From NCBI GenBank assembly GCA_019843655.1, contig JACDQD010000007.1, positions 24,260,365 to 24,324,364 of the forward strand: a stretch of 64,000 bases of DNA, in the 5' to 3' direction. Shown one piece after another: positions 37,380-51,100 of the stretch (its first letter is position 1; every line of letters starts with the position of its first letter). Both the position numbers and the translations under genes were made by a program. Below the pieces are notes generated by a model. It was not told the DNA's origin and ran no database searches. It saw only the letters and a program-made list of their open reading frames with translations. Origin of the DNA: Lethocerus indicus (Eukaryota; Arthropoda; Insecta; Hemiptera; Belostomatidae).

Positions 37380-39585
37380 GTCTATAGTTCAATAACAAAT
37401 TAAAATTTACATTACCTGAAAGGAACTGAAACCGTAAAAATGACTGAAGGAGTACACACGGCAAAACGCCTCGTTACATGTAATCACAAGTTGACTCAAT
37501 AGGCCGGTCCCCCCAAACACCTAATGTCGCTAATTTCCTAACACTTCTTTATTTTCAAATTCAATTAGGAAACATGTATCATTTCAACAGTGTTTCGCAT
37601 CCTACTGTCACAAGTGTATTTGGGTAAGTGGCAAATTTCACCCTTCCAGTACATTCCTAAGGTGAAATCCTAATGCCGTATAATAGTAGGTGACGTTCGA
37701 CATACTTCATATCCTAAGCCAGTCACGCAATTCGTGCAAAGGGGCACAAAAATGGTGACATTCGCATGATGACGATTCCGGCCATTTTTCCCCCCGCTGC
37801 TCAATAATTTTATCCCCGCTAAATATGAGGTTGAACGAAATTTTCAAACATAATTACAGGAATATCTATAAATCCTAAGGGACCGGTCGCATGCAACGTA
37901 CCAACAGTTTACCTAGAATATTGAAAAATACTCGTACCGTCAATTAGGTAATTAACATCGGAGTGTAATTAACATTTCCACACAGCTGCGCCCCGTCGAG
38001 CGGTTTCCCAGAAAGGTGCAACAGAAGCGTGACATAATTCGAGCAACAAATGTCAAAATTCGTTCCCAGCGGACAATAGAAAAACAGGACATGCCAGTGG
38101 AGACACGCAGCCATCCTTCTACCACTAACTGGGACAGGGATAGGGTGGTTTTTCGGAGTCGAGAGAAAGCATTCCTAAAGGAGCTAAACCACCCAATCTT
38201 TGAGAATATTCTCTAAATAAATATTTAACAGCCATGTCACCACTAGATATTACTACGATTTGTTCAATTATCATCGAACTATTCTGCGGTAGATTTGAAA
38301 CGCAGCTAGGAATGGCCACGTTGCGATTATTTATTAGTGTTGTCGAATGGACCTCTAAATGCGGACCGAATGACCCACTTGAGCCAGAAATAGAGGCTGG
38401 CCTGAAGGCCATTAAGCCGTAGCCATGCGATTCGCAACGAATCGCTGTCACTCCTAAATATTGAAGAGATAAGGAGCTCCCCTCCACCGCCCATTACAGC
38501 GTACTCCCATCCGCATCGGCAAATACGGCTGCGATAAATACCGCTCGGGATGATACGGTCGTTAGCGTCAGAGCGGTAATAATACCCGGGGAAGGAAGAA
38601 TCCCCAGCCACCTAATTGCGACTATTATTCAACGGATTATGCACCGGGAATTCTTAGCGAGAACGTGACCGGGACGAAGCTCGGGGTGAGCGGGTTAAAG
38701 TAAGGGGGGAGAGACAGGTAATATACTTCTGGTTTACCATTAGGTACACGCTGAATTGTAAATTTGTGTCAACGCGGCCCGAGAGAGTAGCGGCCGCCGA
38801 TCGCAGAAGTGTAAGGATCGCGGGTGAACGAACGACCTACTAACCTTACGGCCATCGCCTAGGAAAGAAGTTTCTGGAAACGCGTCGCACCAATGTCGTG
38901 CCTTGCCGTATGAAAATAATGCTCAGATTCATGAAAAACCTCAGAAAAGCAGTTACAGTGGACATTCGGGTTACGACCAACGTTTGAAAAAATTTTCACT
39001 CCGTTCCTGCATACCTGCCTGTTACAACCTTGCCTTTCCTCCCTCTCTTGAACAAAGCATTTTTTTATTACTTATTAGGGCCGGGGTGCAAACATTCGAC
39101 AACCACTCAATATCAAAAGAATTTATTGAGAGGTAAAACCCTATGAAAGCTGTGGTAAATAGAGCAAACAACTTTTCTCACAATGACAACGCCATGTCCA
39201 ACTTCAGGAAAATTTTGTAAAAACGACTGACACAACTTTCTTTCAGATCTGGATCGTTCGTTTAGATCGTTGAATCATTTTTTGGTGAGGGTATCAGAAG
39301 AAGAACCTAAAAAGTTGCAACGAAGGGAGAATAACTTCTGAGGGCGTGGCGGTGTCCCCTATAATAATAATACTGATTGCTGTTTTTTTTTATTTTATGG
39401 CAACATTGTCAATGCTATTGTTAGTCGGGAAACTGAAAACGTTTTTCCGGAGGTCCTTGGACGAAAATATATTTGAAAAGAACGGCGCCCCAAATAAGTT
39501 CGGTAAACTCAGAGCTAGACCACTGTATTATAGATTATTTAAAATGAGACACCACTGCGTGAATTTACAGTGCTAACGTAATGCT
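37380..39585. other. Non-coding sequence, no supported gene
   Basis: I see no certain gene. Around 38,016-38,611 frames are open on both strands (66 and 62 codons plus; 120 and 94 codons minus). The 62-codon plus frame from ATG at 38234 has a balanced composition but matches no family I know. A GC-richer stretch at 38,440-38,880 is similarly unassigned. Confidence 0.45.
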
Positions 39586-39589
39586 ATTC

Positions 39590-39616
39590 GGGATGGCGGA
39601 AAGCCGAAACCAATAT
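39590..39616 (+). ncRNA. Hammerhead-ribozyme-like copy, 3' half
   Basis: Plus strand GGGATGGCGGAAAGCCGAAA then CCAAT. Helix II GGC-GGAAA-GCC and GAAACC are perfect, but the upstream CTGATGA has become TTCGGGA and the ACCGGTC palindrome reads ACCAAT. It keeps helix II and GAAAC only. Confidence 0.38.
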
Positions 39617-39639
39617 GGCACAGTAACAAAGGACATGTT

Positions 39640-40985
39640 GATAGTTTACCCCATTAGAGGAATTTAATACCAGGTTCCAGGTTTAAGACCGGGTTAAGAG
39701 CATCCTTTTGCTCTAGACCATTCCCGTTGAACTCTTGATCATATAAATACCGTACTAAACCCCTTTGGCGGAGCAATACATAATATACCATTTAGAGGAA
39801 ATTATGTAAATAACGAACCCAACATTTTTGCCCATCCTATAGCATCGTGAATTATAATAGTTAACAGAATACTTGAGACGGGTAAACATCTTCAAGGACC
39901 GAACACAGGGAAGAAGATACCAAGTGAGGTAACACATAATACGTCACAAATTGAAATGACCCCACCTCTTCTATTGGCGGCCTTACCCGCCCGTTTAATG
40001 TTTCGAACGATGACGAAATCGATGTTCAGAAATGGGACAATGCCCGGAAAGTTATTTAAACCTTTCAATAGGAATCTATTATGGTCGGTAGGAAGCTCGT
40101 CATAGGGACGTCGATTGCGCTAATCTGGAGCGGCTAAAAAAAGTTCTCATTCCGCTTTACCGAACACTGTGAAATGTAAAGAGAGACTACGTTGCAATTT
40201 TTATATTTCCCATCTGAAATGTATCAAGAAAATTAAGTGATCTAAAGAAAGTTCTGCGCCAGTCCAATAGTTAGGGCCTCTATGAACAAACTCCACCGAG
40301 ATTTAATAATATACCATCGTTGGTACAGTAATGAGGGCTGCAGTAATGATCACCAAGCCGATTGATTTCATCTCCTTATACGAGCGGGCAACATATCGAT
40401 GAGCTAGACGTGTTGTATAACAGTTCATCCTCTTATAAACGACAATTTGCGTTCAAGGTCCAGCTATCGAGGAACGTCTTCTAGACGTTGCAATAAGTGG
40501 ATGCGTTTCCAATCCACTCCATTTGGCCACCTCGGTCATTTGGCCGACAGGTCTCGAAATGTGTATTACTGTAATGTAAATCCCCGCCTAATTGGTCTTA
40601 AGCAATAAATCTCCACTAAGCCTATAGGGAAGGCAAACCACGACATCCAAGCGTCACCGAATAATACCGGAATAGGGGGTTTTCATTTCCTTAATTAGTG
40701 TAGAGAAGATGAAAGGTTGCTAGGGCCTCAAAACAAATGCTTTAAATTTATATCCAATTTCTCGCTGGACAGAACCAGTTGTTCGAGCTATATTTTACTC
40801 AAAAGTTATTGGCTTCGCTTACTGCGACCTACTTAAACGTAAATGCCAAGAAAATTAGAAATCGATGTTCATAAAATCATGTCATGTTGATTTAAGGTAT
40901 TTACTAGGGGCGACCGTTAGTTGGACGTGCAATATCATCGTTACAACCATAATAGCGCCAACATCCTACCTAAGTATATCGTGCG
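39640..40985. other. Non-coding sequence, no supported gene
   Basis: No open frame beyond about 60 codons and no RNA gene is visible. AT-rich sequence without notable repeats. Confidence 0.5.
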
Positions 40986-40992
40986 TAAGGCA

Positions 40993-41023
40993 CGGATGGT
41001 AACCAGAAATCGGTCTATAAGTT
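40993..41023 (+). ncRNA. Decayed hammerhead-ribozyme-like copy
   Basis: Plus strand CGGATGGTAACCAGAAATCG then GTCTATAAG. GATGGT, AGAAATCGGTC and the GTC triplet with following TATAAG resemble the family, while CTGATGA has lost its first half. Assigned only by similarity. Confidence 0.3.
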
Positions 41024-41029
41024 TATAAA

Positions 41030-44000
41030 GTACCGACTGGTCTAGAACTGTTTGTTTTTCATGGTTACTATGCGGTCATCGGTAGCGTCCCCTTAGTAAT
41101 ACAATGAAGTAATCACGCGAACTAGTAACAGTCTCATTATAGTGATACCCATACCAATTGTTAAAGTAATTATTCTTCATGAATTAAGTAGATCCGAGTT
41201 ATTAGTTAGATAACATAATTGTTTTAAAAATTGTATCCAGCCAAATGGTAATTGTTGTATTTGGTTACACGGTTTACTTAATATATTGAATAAAATCATA
41301 TATTACGGTTTCATTTAATGTTTTTCGTGACATTAATTTCGGTGTTAATAACTCTGAAATACCTAAATTTTTCTGCAGAAACATTTTAACAATGAGAGTT
41401 CTCGAAGAGATACCAAGGAAGAGTATGACATCAACCTCTTCTATAACTGTGAATTTTTTTTATACAGCGCAATGAGGGTCAGTCCCTCGTTTTGAATTTT
41501 CTTTTCTTTACAGTGAAATTAATACGGCCAGCTAGCTATTAAAAACAAGTGAAGATGATAGATACCAATTACGACAGGAAACTAATTTAATTGGTTCGGA
41601 AATTGATTAGTATTTGTTTTTTATTTCTACGAGCCACAACATCCTAATCTAATCAATCAGGCTGGTTCAATCCTCTCGTCTATCGCGTCGATAATTTTCA
41701 TCTGTTATTAAACAACAGATCATAAATAAGCTCTCTGATTCGTTGTGTCCCAGTTGCAACTGCTGTTGCACTCGGCTAAGAAGTATTGAAACCGGTTTTA
41801 ATTTAAATAGAATATTGTTCAGTTTATTATTATTATATTATTGCGAATAAGTCCTTGCTGTGGACAAAATAAGTTAACATCATTTACAGGTTAAACAAAT
41901 ATCCAGAAATACTAATCAAACCCACAAATCCGTGAGGGCTATTACCATCAATCAGTGTACTATTACTATCGTGGCACTGCTCTCTCTACCTTGGCTGAAA
42001 CCCGTGATAAACAGAGAAGGAAAAGGCATAATGGCTTATTAGTCGGTAGTAATACGAACGCACTCTGAATTATTCAAAAAGCCTACCGACATAATAACAG
42101 CAATAAGTTCACAATAGATTTCTAATATAGGTTCGAGTGTAATTCTGAAGCGTAACAATCATTGCCACATAAATATAACTTGACTACATTTTTCAAAAAC
42201 TGTTAATGCGTATATCACTTCTTTATCTTATTTCGTAACCAGTGCAAATCACGAACAACAAGACGGAATAAATAATCTGAGTGCCTGACAAATGAGTTAT
42301 TATAGCATCTTATCAAATGTAGGGATGACTTGAAGTGTCATCAATGATGCGCGCATATAAATCTTCTTTTATTCTTTTTATTTTTTCAATTCATTAAATT
42401 AATCTTCTGAAAGTCTCCAATTTTGATAAACGATAAAATTCCCGATTGAAAATTATCCAAGAAATTGACAACCCAGTGACAAAGAATTCCTTCCGATTTG
42501 AGAACTTTATAAGAATCATTATTTCATAAAATCGTATGTTACCTTTAGTCAAACATTAAACATGCTGAGATAATAAGTAATTATTAATATATATTTTATA
42601 ACTATAACAGGGACAACTGGTCGTTATTTTATATCTATCCCGAGGCAAATCTCTCGTCCTATTCACGTATTAAAATAGAAAACGCTCAACAGTCCAAGCA
42701 TGCTGCCATATCCGACCTAAGTTTACTCGCCCAAAATTCCTACACAGCGACCCCAATTTAATGCCAACTAGGAATAGGATTTTCACGAAAATTCAGTTTC
42801 CACGGAACTGTGATATTATTCCGTGGTTCCACTCTCGCCTTCTAATGGCATTTTCATTGAGAAAGTTCCGCCGGCATTTCTAGGGTCCAGGGGACCACTG
42901 CTGGTCGAATGAACTCTTATTGCGACACGTACGCCCCGCACTTCCAGATAAGACATTAGCTCCGTCTTAAGCCCTTACATCAGCCCTTAAGGTTGGACCT
43001 AACACCCAGGATTGGCTCTGTAATATAAAAATAACTATAGGGTACAATTAAACACATTAAATCCAGCAAAAATACGCGTTTACTATATATTTATACTACT
43101 TTTTAATCGTTATTTATTTAGCGCAATTGGCAACTGCGGCCGTTATGCGCACTTACACGACTTATAAATAACTTGGTTATAAAATAATAAATATTGGAGT
43201 TTACTAAACTCCAAATTACTAATTAGTGCAAAGGAGTTTGCGATAAATATGCAGGGTTTGTATTATCATATTATTTAAATTAAACAGTTTTATTTGCCGT
43301 ACAATGCTAATTTTCCCAAGCTATAAAGGAGAGAGCTCGTAATCAAATACGAATATATTTAAACAGCGTGCTTTCTTCTTTTATTACGCGTGCGAAAATT
43401 GCGCAGGATGCACTCAACCCCCGACACACCCCCGCCGGCTCTAAACACAAAGAACATCAAAATCAAAATTTCATTCTAGTAAAATATTCAAGCTTCTAAA
43501 AGCTAAAAAGGTTTTGTCTCTGGGCGGTAAAAACGGCGACACTTAGCGAGGCGCGCCTATTTCCCAGCGAGCCAAGCTGGTTATTTAAGCTCTCTCAGAT
43601 AAGACCGTCAACCTTTTCGGGCCTCTACGATCGGAGTAAATTTATTTATTCAAAAGACACCGAGCAAATATCGGTTTCGGCCGGTTCGGTCGGGGGAAAT
43701 CGAAGAGGAGACGACGTAGGGGGGAAGAGGGGCAAATCCCTACGGATCTTTCAAGGGATAAATTATGGTTCGGACAGGGGTCCTATCGATTTCGCTTAGG
43801 GTTACACGGCGCTTAAGTGCAAGAGGAAAATTCGGAGAGTGGAATCCGGTATTACTTTGCCCATTTACACTTCAAACGGCCCTTTTCGCGGTGGTAAAGG
43901 CATTTGTTATATGAAACCATTAACTACAGAACAACGGCGCCCCCCCCCCCTTTCGCCATTTTGAAGATACGATGGAACAATACACTCTGGTAACTTCATT

Positions 44001-44230
44001 TCCGGGCTATTATGTCATGACGGTTTATAATTTTACACGTGTAAATACGATACCGCTTTTACTATATACCGTCTCCATTCAGCCTTTAGGCCTCAGATTG
44101 GTATTGGAAAGTTTTCGAGTTACAACCGGTATATAGACAGTAGACCCGTATATATAAGCGTGAAATACGTACGATGAATCTTACATTATACATCGTTCAT
44201 AGGCTCCCGACAGACATAATTAAGTTACCA
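41030..44230. other. AT-rich non-coding sequence, no supported gene
   Basis: There is no open frame of 60 codons across this stretch, the clearest desert in the window. It holds the small hairpin ATCTGTT-ATTAAAC-AACAGAT (41700-41720) and an eleven-C run at 43940-43950. A partial ribozyme-family match (TATCGGTTTCGGCCGGTTCG, about 43,670-43,689) is too short to call. Confidence 0.55.
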
Positions 44231-44238
44231 CTGGGCGT

Positions 44239-44262
44239 TCTACTGAAGAAACCGGATTAGGA
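44239..44262 (+). ncRNA. Hammerhead-family fragment with helix II deleted
   Basis: Plus strand CTACTGAAGAAACCGGATTA reads as CTACTGA joined directly to GAAACCGGATTAG, as if helix II had been lost by deletion. It cannot fold as a hammerhead. The match is short, so chance is possible. Confidence 0.22.
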
Positions 44263-44575
44263 CCGTCTCACAAAATTGTATTAATGATGTTGTATATTAA
44301 ACATTTCCGTGGAACCTTCCCACAAATATCTTGAATTAAATTTTTTTGTATATATAATTTCATTAAATTGGCCTCTCGACCCCATTATCCGGGGGTGTAT
44401 TTCAGCTGGGAACTAAACATATTTCTAGAACTCCTTGGACTTCTCTGCTCAGTATTACGGTCGTCGTACAGTATTCGAAACACAGAGTCGAAACCGAGAG
44501 TCCGATCTAACCCAGAAATAGGATCATACCGAAATAGAGTCGGTCGCGCCCCTTATAGGCCCAGTCTCTCAAACC

Positions 44576-44576
<1 letters not shown>

Positions 44577-44609
<33 letters not shown>
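44577..44609. repeat. (AC)16 microsatellite
   Basis: A perfect AC run of 33 bases. It sits at the end of an 88-codon plus frame (44368-44634) as a Thr-His run. I do not regard that frame as coding. Confidence 0.96.
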
Positions 44610-44610
<1 letters not shown>

Positions 44611-44614
44611 CAAA

Positions 44615-47600
44615 ATAAAAGCGGGCAGCTCTAGTTCTATCGCCAGTCAGGGACAAGTCAATTAACCTTGTTAAGACGCAATTTCCGGACCCAGACTATT
44701 TTATTGCCCCTCGTGAAAACAATTTTGTAATAAATACCGTTGATGAGACAGACACCTCCAGTTAATTGAATTCAATTTAAATTGTACTTTCTCTTGTGAT
44801 TAGTTTAACTTTGAAACAGTGACCGCGATGGCTGAGCGAAACGATGCTAACTCAAATACCGCTGAAGGTTAATTGTGCGATTCCTTGCTGCCAAATGCCG
44901 TGCCTGTTGCGGATAACACTGTTACTATATTCTAGTGACAGGTTCGGGTCCCTGTCCCGCACACAGTATAATCACTAATTTCGGAAATATTATAAGCGCT
45001 AAAAACGCCTACTATTAAGTTAACCTGATAACAGATAAGTGCTCGAATACGCAGCCGCGTATCACTTTCTTCCTCCGATGCAATGTGCCATACACTTTAA
45101 ATGATTGGCGCAAATATTTTGGCAACAACTTCAAACCGAGGTCAGCCACTGGCTCCTCTTCATTAAGATTTATTTAAACGTTGGCAACCTCCTACAATTA
45201 CACACTCGTAAGGTCATTAACGGACCGGCCGTCAACGATATTTAACCGACTCGCGAGCTGAAAAACCATGAAGAAAACGATTTCGTAGATGACCCAAAGG
45301 TATCTTTTTTTATCCGTATTATGGCTTTGTCCACAAAGCAAATTATGGAAGTGAATGTAATGGATACGTCAGTGTCCAATCGGAAATCCGCGGACAAATT
45401 TGTTGAAGAAAAATTCAATGAACACTTTTACTCCGCGTTATCGCGTTAGCTGCCCACAGATTGTACATCACGACCCCCAGTTGTGAGTTCCCTTTTGCCG
45501 AAACGCAAACTTATAATAGTAAATAATAAGAGATTACATTTTATTCCTTATAATTATTTTCCTCCGTATAATTTTTATTATATTATAATTCTAGGTCTTC
45601 TCGACGCTTGTTGTTTTATATTTTTGGCTCGTTCAGTATCAGTTGGGAGTGTGCAAGTTTTGTATGTCCAAGTTCTTAATCTGTTCAAGACCTCTTGCTT
45701 GCCTGGTTATGTCTGGTGTGGACAGAGGTTTATATTCTCTAAACGTTAAACATTATATGCACTGTACCGGTGCGATGTGCTAACCGTGTAAGTGGTATAC
45801 ATGTAATGGCCCCGCTTATAAACAGCCCTATATACATATATATCGAGGCGAATGAAAGGAAAACACCGCTGGGCGAGTGTTTGCAAACAGATAGGCTGTG
45901 ATGAGAGCCCGAGAGAGAGAGAGAGAGGCTGACCCACAAATAGAGGTGTACAAAAATAGAGGGCCCGCGCCATCAGCCTAGGCCCCGGGCCCCGCCGGCC
46001 GGCCACACTTCAAAAGAAACCCGTTGCGAGCCTCCCGACGATCATTCAGCGACGATAAACACAGCCTATTTGAATCGATCTGGCACAAATGGCACGTTTG
46101 GTAATGAGCCTAGAGATGTTCCTGACGTGACTCTCAAACACTTTGAATCGAGCCATGGCAACAATCGCTCAATGCATAACAATGTCACGAAATTCCAACG
46201 CCCAGCCAGCAGTTGGACTGCTTATTACCCAGTATAGACTGAAATAGCCCATCAGAAATTATCGTCATAAGTATTTATTTAAATCAACTTTTGGGAACGA
46301 CACGTTATCTTCACTTCTTCATCACATGATGAGATGAGGATACTACACCTACGACGATCTCTTATATGCATATTCTCTTAGAACCATGGTTACGTTCAAC
46401 AATTGCCTCCGATCTAAATCGGTCGTAGAAACATAGTTATGAAATCACGCAAAGCGCAAGTTCTAGTTTCAGGTTCCTATTTCTGCACACATCTAAAAAA
46501 TATGATAGGTACTCGTCAGTAGATAGTCTTTGCTAGAGTCGCGAACGGGATACAGTCGACAAAACCTGTTGACTCAGTAGGCACCTCACTGCAGATGGAA
46601 GAGGGAAATTTCACTTCCAAGAAAGTTTTATTGAGTGGCAATACTGACGCCTACATTCGTGAAAGAGAGCGAAATTATCTGTCTACGATCCCTGTACGGC
46701 GGGTTTATTGATCCGGACGTCGGTTCATCGATCTGAAATAAATCTGACCCCCCCCCCTCCCGGTGTTAATGATTTTTTTAGAAGTTACACCATTACAAAA
46801 CTGGTTCTCTGAAGTGACAAGGGGCGAACGGGCGAACTCATGAATAAAACATCATTTCATTCCGGGCGGTGGATAGAAATCAAACGGAAACGGACAAATA
46901 TTTGTTAGGAACAATCCATTAGCCACTGCAGTGTGACCCGCTGCAAATAGCGCGCCGCACACGGCAAAATGTCTATATACCACCAGATTCGAGATATTTT
47001 ACACAGCGATAATACAAACTAACGTTCGGCATCATCATATTTGCAAACGTCTGGAGTCATTTATACCATATCGAAAATTAATGAAAATGAAAAGTCAAGC
47101 TAAAGGCTGAAATATTAATTTAAATCATTACAGAAAAAAATATTTACTGTAAAATTAGTGGAACAGCGGAATTTAATGTTAGAATAAAATCGAAATTCCA
47201 TATCGATAACCAGCCAAAGGGCCAATAGAGAAGGCTAATAATTATAAGAAATAATTATGACATATTTTATTTTTATGCGAAATGTATGCAATATGTGCCG
47301 CAGTGCGTTGGGGTGTCGTTTTTAACATAATTTTTTATTCGAGATTCCATCCGTTTTATAAATGATATTCCTTCATACAGATGAACTGGTATGATACGAT
47401 TATTTCTACTATTTGTGACGCTGCTACTGGGGAAACGGGGGTTGGTTAAGGCTGGTATTTTAATGAGGAAGATTTGAAGATCAAGTTACATGTATTTGGG
47501 GAGTTTCCTTTTTCCTTTAACGAACTCTATTAAAGGAGAGAAGCATCCGTGTGGGTGCCCTCTCTGACACTGACACGGTTCACACCGCAGGAATCTTCTT

Positions 47601-47800
47601 GGCCCCGAGCCCCGATCATCCTAATTACAATAGGAGTCATACCCGTCTCATCCGTATGAGCGGACGCTAGTTAGAAAAATACCATTTTACCGACACCATG
47701 AGTCACGATAAAACTGGCAACTGTCAGCCTCACCATCTGCACGGATCTAACTAAAATAAATGAGTTCATATTAACTTTTAGGTGGAAAAATCAGCTGTGT
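44615..47800. other. Non-coding sequence, no supported gene
   Basis: I see no gene. Frames of 88 (45483-45749, plus) and 86 codons (45746-46006, minus, partly the GA repeat) are unrecognised. A tRNA-promoter-like pair of boxes is present at 44,829-44,884, but the cloverleaf does not fold (see rejected items). A (GA)8 tract lies at 45911-45927 and a C-rich run near 46,748. Confidence 0.5.
45911..45927. repeat. (GA)8 microsatellite
   Basis: A short perfect GA run. It gives the Ser-Leu stretch in two overlapping minus-strand frames. Confidence 0.9.
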
Positions 47801-47806
47801 GTGTTC

Positions 47807-47855
47807 GGTTAGATTTTAAAATAAGGGTTAGCGCGGGTTAGATTTTAAAATAAGG
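47807..47855. repeat. Perfect 20-bp tandem duplication, period 29
   Basis: GGTTAGATTTTAAAATAAGG at 47807-47826 recurs identically at 47836-47855, separated by GTTAGCGCG. Perfect identity implies a recent duplication. Confidence 0.9.
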
Positions 47856-47859
47856 AAGG

Positions 47860-48140
47860 TACATATGCGTCGTGGTAGAGGCAGTTGACGGGAACTCTGT
47901 TACTACAACAAATAAAAACAAGAATATAGTGTGACACTTTTTCAAATAAAGAGGACAAGCCCGTACCCGGAAACCATAAATCTTTCTGGCTGTTCTACAT
48001 TTAGACATTTTTTTAAACTTTAGATCCAGGTGAGTGAGACAAACGACCATCTAGATCTATTTAATTACTAAACCACGACTATAATTAATTTAACTCACAG
48101 CGGACTGCATGAGCAGCCGATCCCATTACTTAACTGACGT
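47860..48140. other. Non-coding sequence, no supported gene
   Basis: A 70-codon minus frame at 47838-48050 overlaps the duplication. It is unrecognised and probably chance. Confidence 0.5.
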
Positions 48141-48142
48141 AA

Positions 48143-48175
48143 CTCTACTAGCGATGGGGAAAAGCCGAAAACGAC
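48143..48175 (+). ncRNA. Diverged hammerhead-ribozyme-like copy
   Basis: Plus strand CTACTAGCGATGGGGAAAAG then CCGAAAACGACC. The order CTA-CTGANGA-helix II-CCGAAAAC is recognisable with substitutions (CTGATGA reads CTAGCGA), and the palindrome and GTC have drifted to CGACC. Probably dead. Confidence 0.38.
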
Positions 48176-48179
48176 CTCG

Positions 48180-51100
48180 CCTCAAAACATCCCACGGGTA
48201 TTTGAACAGATTTCATACATCTTAAAAAATATTTTTCCCTTACAACAGAATTCCGACCGATTGCAATTCTAATTTCTTACAGAAAACATCCCTAAATGTT
48301 ATGCACTATATAGAAATATATTTTATAACGAAACAAGAAGATTTTATAATTATAGAGAAGAACTATAATTATAGAACATTATAATAATTATACGCCAATT
48401 ACGTTCTGTTTCAACAAGAAATAGCTACGAGATAAAATATACAATTGACGGAGAGATCACACACAAGAAAACAAAGTTGACCGACTGAACTTCATTATGA
48501 ATGGCCCCCTAAGAAAAGAAAAGTGCTTCAATAAAGGTCTAAGAATTCACTTTTCAGTTGGGAAAGAACACCATTGTTTTGTTGTTTTTTTTTTACGAAA
48601 TTAGGCCGATGAAAAGGAATCTTCATTCCCACGGCATCCTCTTTTCATTTTCGTCGGATTATTCGGTTACATAACTTCTAATACCAGAAAATTACATTCA
48701 CGTATTCCGAAATATACAAATTTCGTTCGTGTATAAATACTGATATATTCAAGTCAAACGCATTTTTTTTTAATTTTAATTACATCAACGAGCAATTAAA
48801 ATATATTACTGTATCGAATTCAAAATGAAATGGAGAGTATTTATTAGCATGTCCTTAGCCAGTTTTCCCGGCGCTGTATTAATACCGCTATTTTCGTAGG
48901 ACAAATCCAATTACGGTCATCGACCGGAATCCTATTTTAAACGGAATAATAACCCGGTTCGTGCACCGGCCGAGAGGAGGACACGAATGTGAAATGCGAT
49001 CGACCGACCGGCGGTCACCGAGGGCCCAATCGGGACACTTTTCCAAAGGAAAGCGACTTCAAGAAAGCCCAAAACTATAACGACTAACGAACCCAATTAT
49101 CGGACGTGTATTTAGACCGGAAGATCCGAGCACCGAGTGTCACCGACCTCCCGGTCAGTGACAATGTTCTCTTGACACTTTGGTGTCGCACTTCCTTCTC
49201 TTTCTCAGACTCCAGGATGTAAAACCGTTATACAAATTAAACGAACCGATTCTTCTAAAATAAAATAAATATACGCGTCTAAATAATAGTTCAAAAATAC
49301 AAGAAGCAAATCAACTTAAACACCTTATTGTCAATGTATAATAGTGAACAGTATTAGAAAAAAACTTTTCGAAATCGAGTTTTCATTCGATTATTCATAT
49401 ATATAACATTATTATAAAAAAAATCACCCGGATCCGTTCATGCTAGAAATATCCTTTTGTTTAATACAAAAGAACGAAACTCAAGTTCAATAATTAGAAG
49501 ACGATTAAGTATTCCATTTCCTTGATGTTGAATTACACACTGTTAACTGTTTCTCCGAAATGTAATGCCAGTAAACACAGACCGCCCAATTGAACCAGCA
49601 AGGAACCCGAATTTTCAGTAAATCGTATATAATTCCAAACATTATTGTCTGATACAGATCAGTGGCTTATTTTGGCGTGTTTTGTCTCGAGATATAGAGA
49701 TTGCCGGGGCCGAAATTCAGTCGGTTATTTGTTCGGAAATTTATGTTGACAATTATTTTTTTCTGACTATTTTAAGCGATATCTCAAATGTGACGTCAAG
49801 CGGCAGCTAAGCGAATACTTAGCCATCATCGAGCGAATACTCAAAATAAGATACGAAACAAAATATTAATATTCTTCCCAGAATAAATTCCAGTAAATGA
49901 CTGTGTTTTCGCTCTTTCTTGTGCAATAGACAATACGCAGACTTTACCTATAGTTGCTGCATTAAATAACAGTACGGAAGAAGTATGCAAAACCTGAGAT
50001 ACTGCTTGTGTTGAATTATTATGACACCGTATCCTAAACATGGAATCTTACCAAAATGAAACCGAGCTATAATTTATTCGGGTAGGATAAAAAAAAGTTT
50101 CCCCTTTTGGTACTCAGTACCGATTCGCGAAAGTGAGAAAAGGATCCTGTTCGAATCCTCGATATTACACTTTGAAATTTATTTTCCACTTTCTAATACC
50201 ACGTTTACTAAATCTGAAATACCACGGTGATATAACCAGCCGAGAATATAAAGACTGGAAGAAACTTCTACATTTCTAGAGAAGTAAGCACCAGATTATA
50301 ACAATTTGCTTCTCGTAGTTCAAAATAAGGTAGGAGAGTTTAAGTAGTTTATAATCAAAATTTAATATGCGGTAATAAAGTAAGAACTGAACTCCCCTTA
50401 AAACCGAATTATTAAAAATGAGATAAAATCCAATATAAATTTTAATTCCACATAAAAATCAAGATAAACCTAAGAAAGCAACAAACAATCCAACTAGAGA
50501 AATAAAATTCCAGCAGTAACTGTGTGCAGACATGACAACGCACTTTGAGAAACGGCTACGTCATTTTGTAATTTTAAAAACCCGGCCTCTTAATTTCAAC
50601 ACCGTGAAAATGTTGGACAATAAAACGGATTATACGAGTTTCAAAATAAACTCGGTGAAGCGAAAAAACCGTTCGCGCACGCTGAAAGTATCCGTCTGAA
50701 ATTTGCAAGCATAAGCGCGTAATAATTTGCGAGTGATGGGATGGGCCCCCTCGTAGGCCCGTAATCGAACGGTATGCACCGGGCCACACCGTCCTAACCA
50801 ACCACCGTAAAGGGGAGAACACGCAATACACTCTTCCCTAATGAGATTTAATCCCCAGCACGAAGATGGAATTATACGAAAATAAAATTAATCCACTACT
50901 AAAAATTGTCCCAACATAGAATTAAATGAACTCATTAGGTGCAATCTAATTTATCCACCGCATTCGGCTAAGCATATACTTTATTTTCGTTATAATATAC
51001 TAAATCGGTATTGTCTGGAAATTATTGTTAGTTTCTATCAAGTACTACGAAGATATGAACTAAATAGATCTCATACAAAGTACACAGGTATTATAACTAA

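Noticed and set aside
44368..44634. 88-codon plus-strand open frame ending in a Thr-His run
   Set aside because: The run is the AC microsatellite and the rest matches nothing I know.
44822..44893. Candidate tRNA gene
   Set aside because: Box A and box B words are spaced correctly, but neither the acceptor stem nor the T-stem pairs, so there is no cloverleaf. Kept only as a low-interest SINE-like observation.
50142..50165. GTTCGAATCC as the T-arm of a tRNA
   Set aside because: The flanking bases do not form a 5-bp T-stem, and no box A lies at the proper distance upstream.
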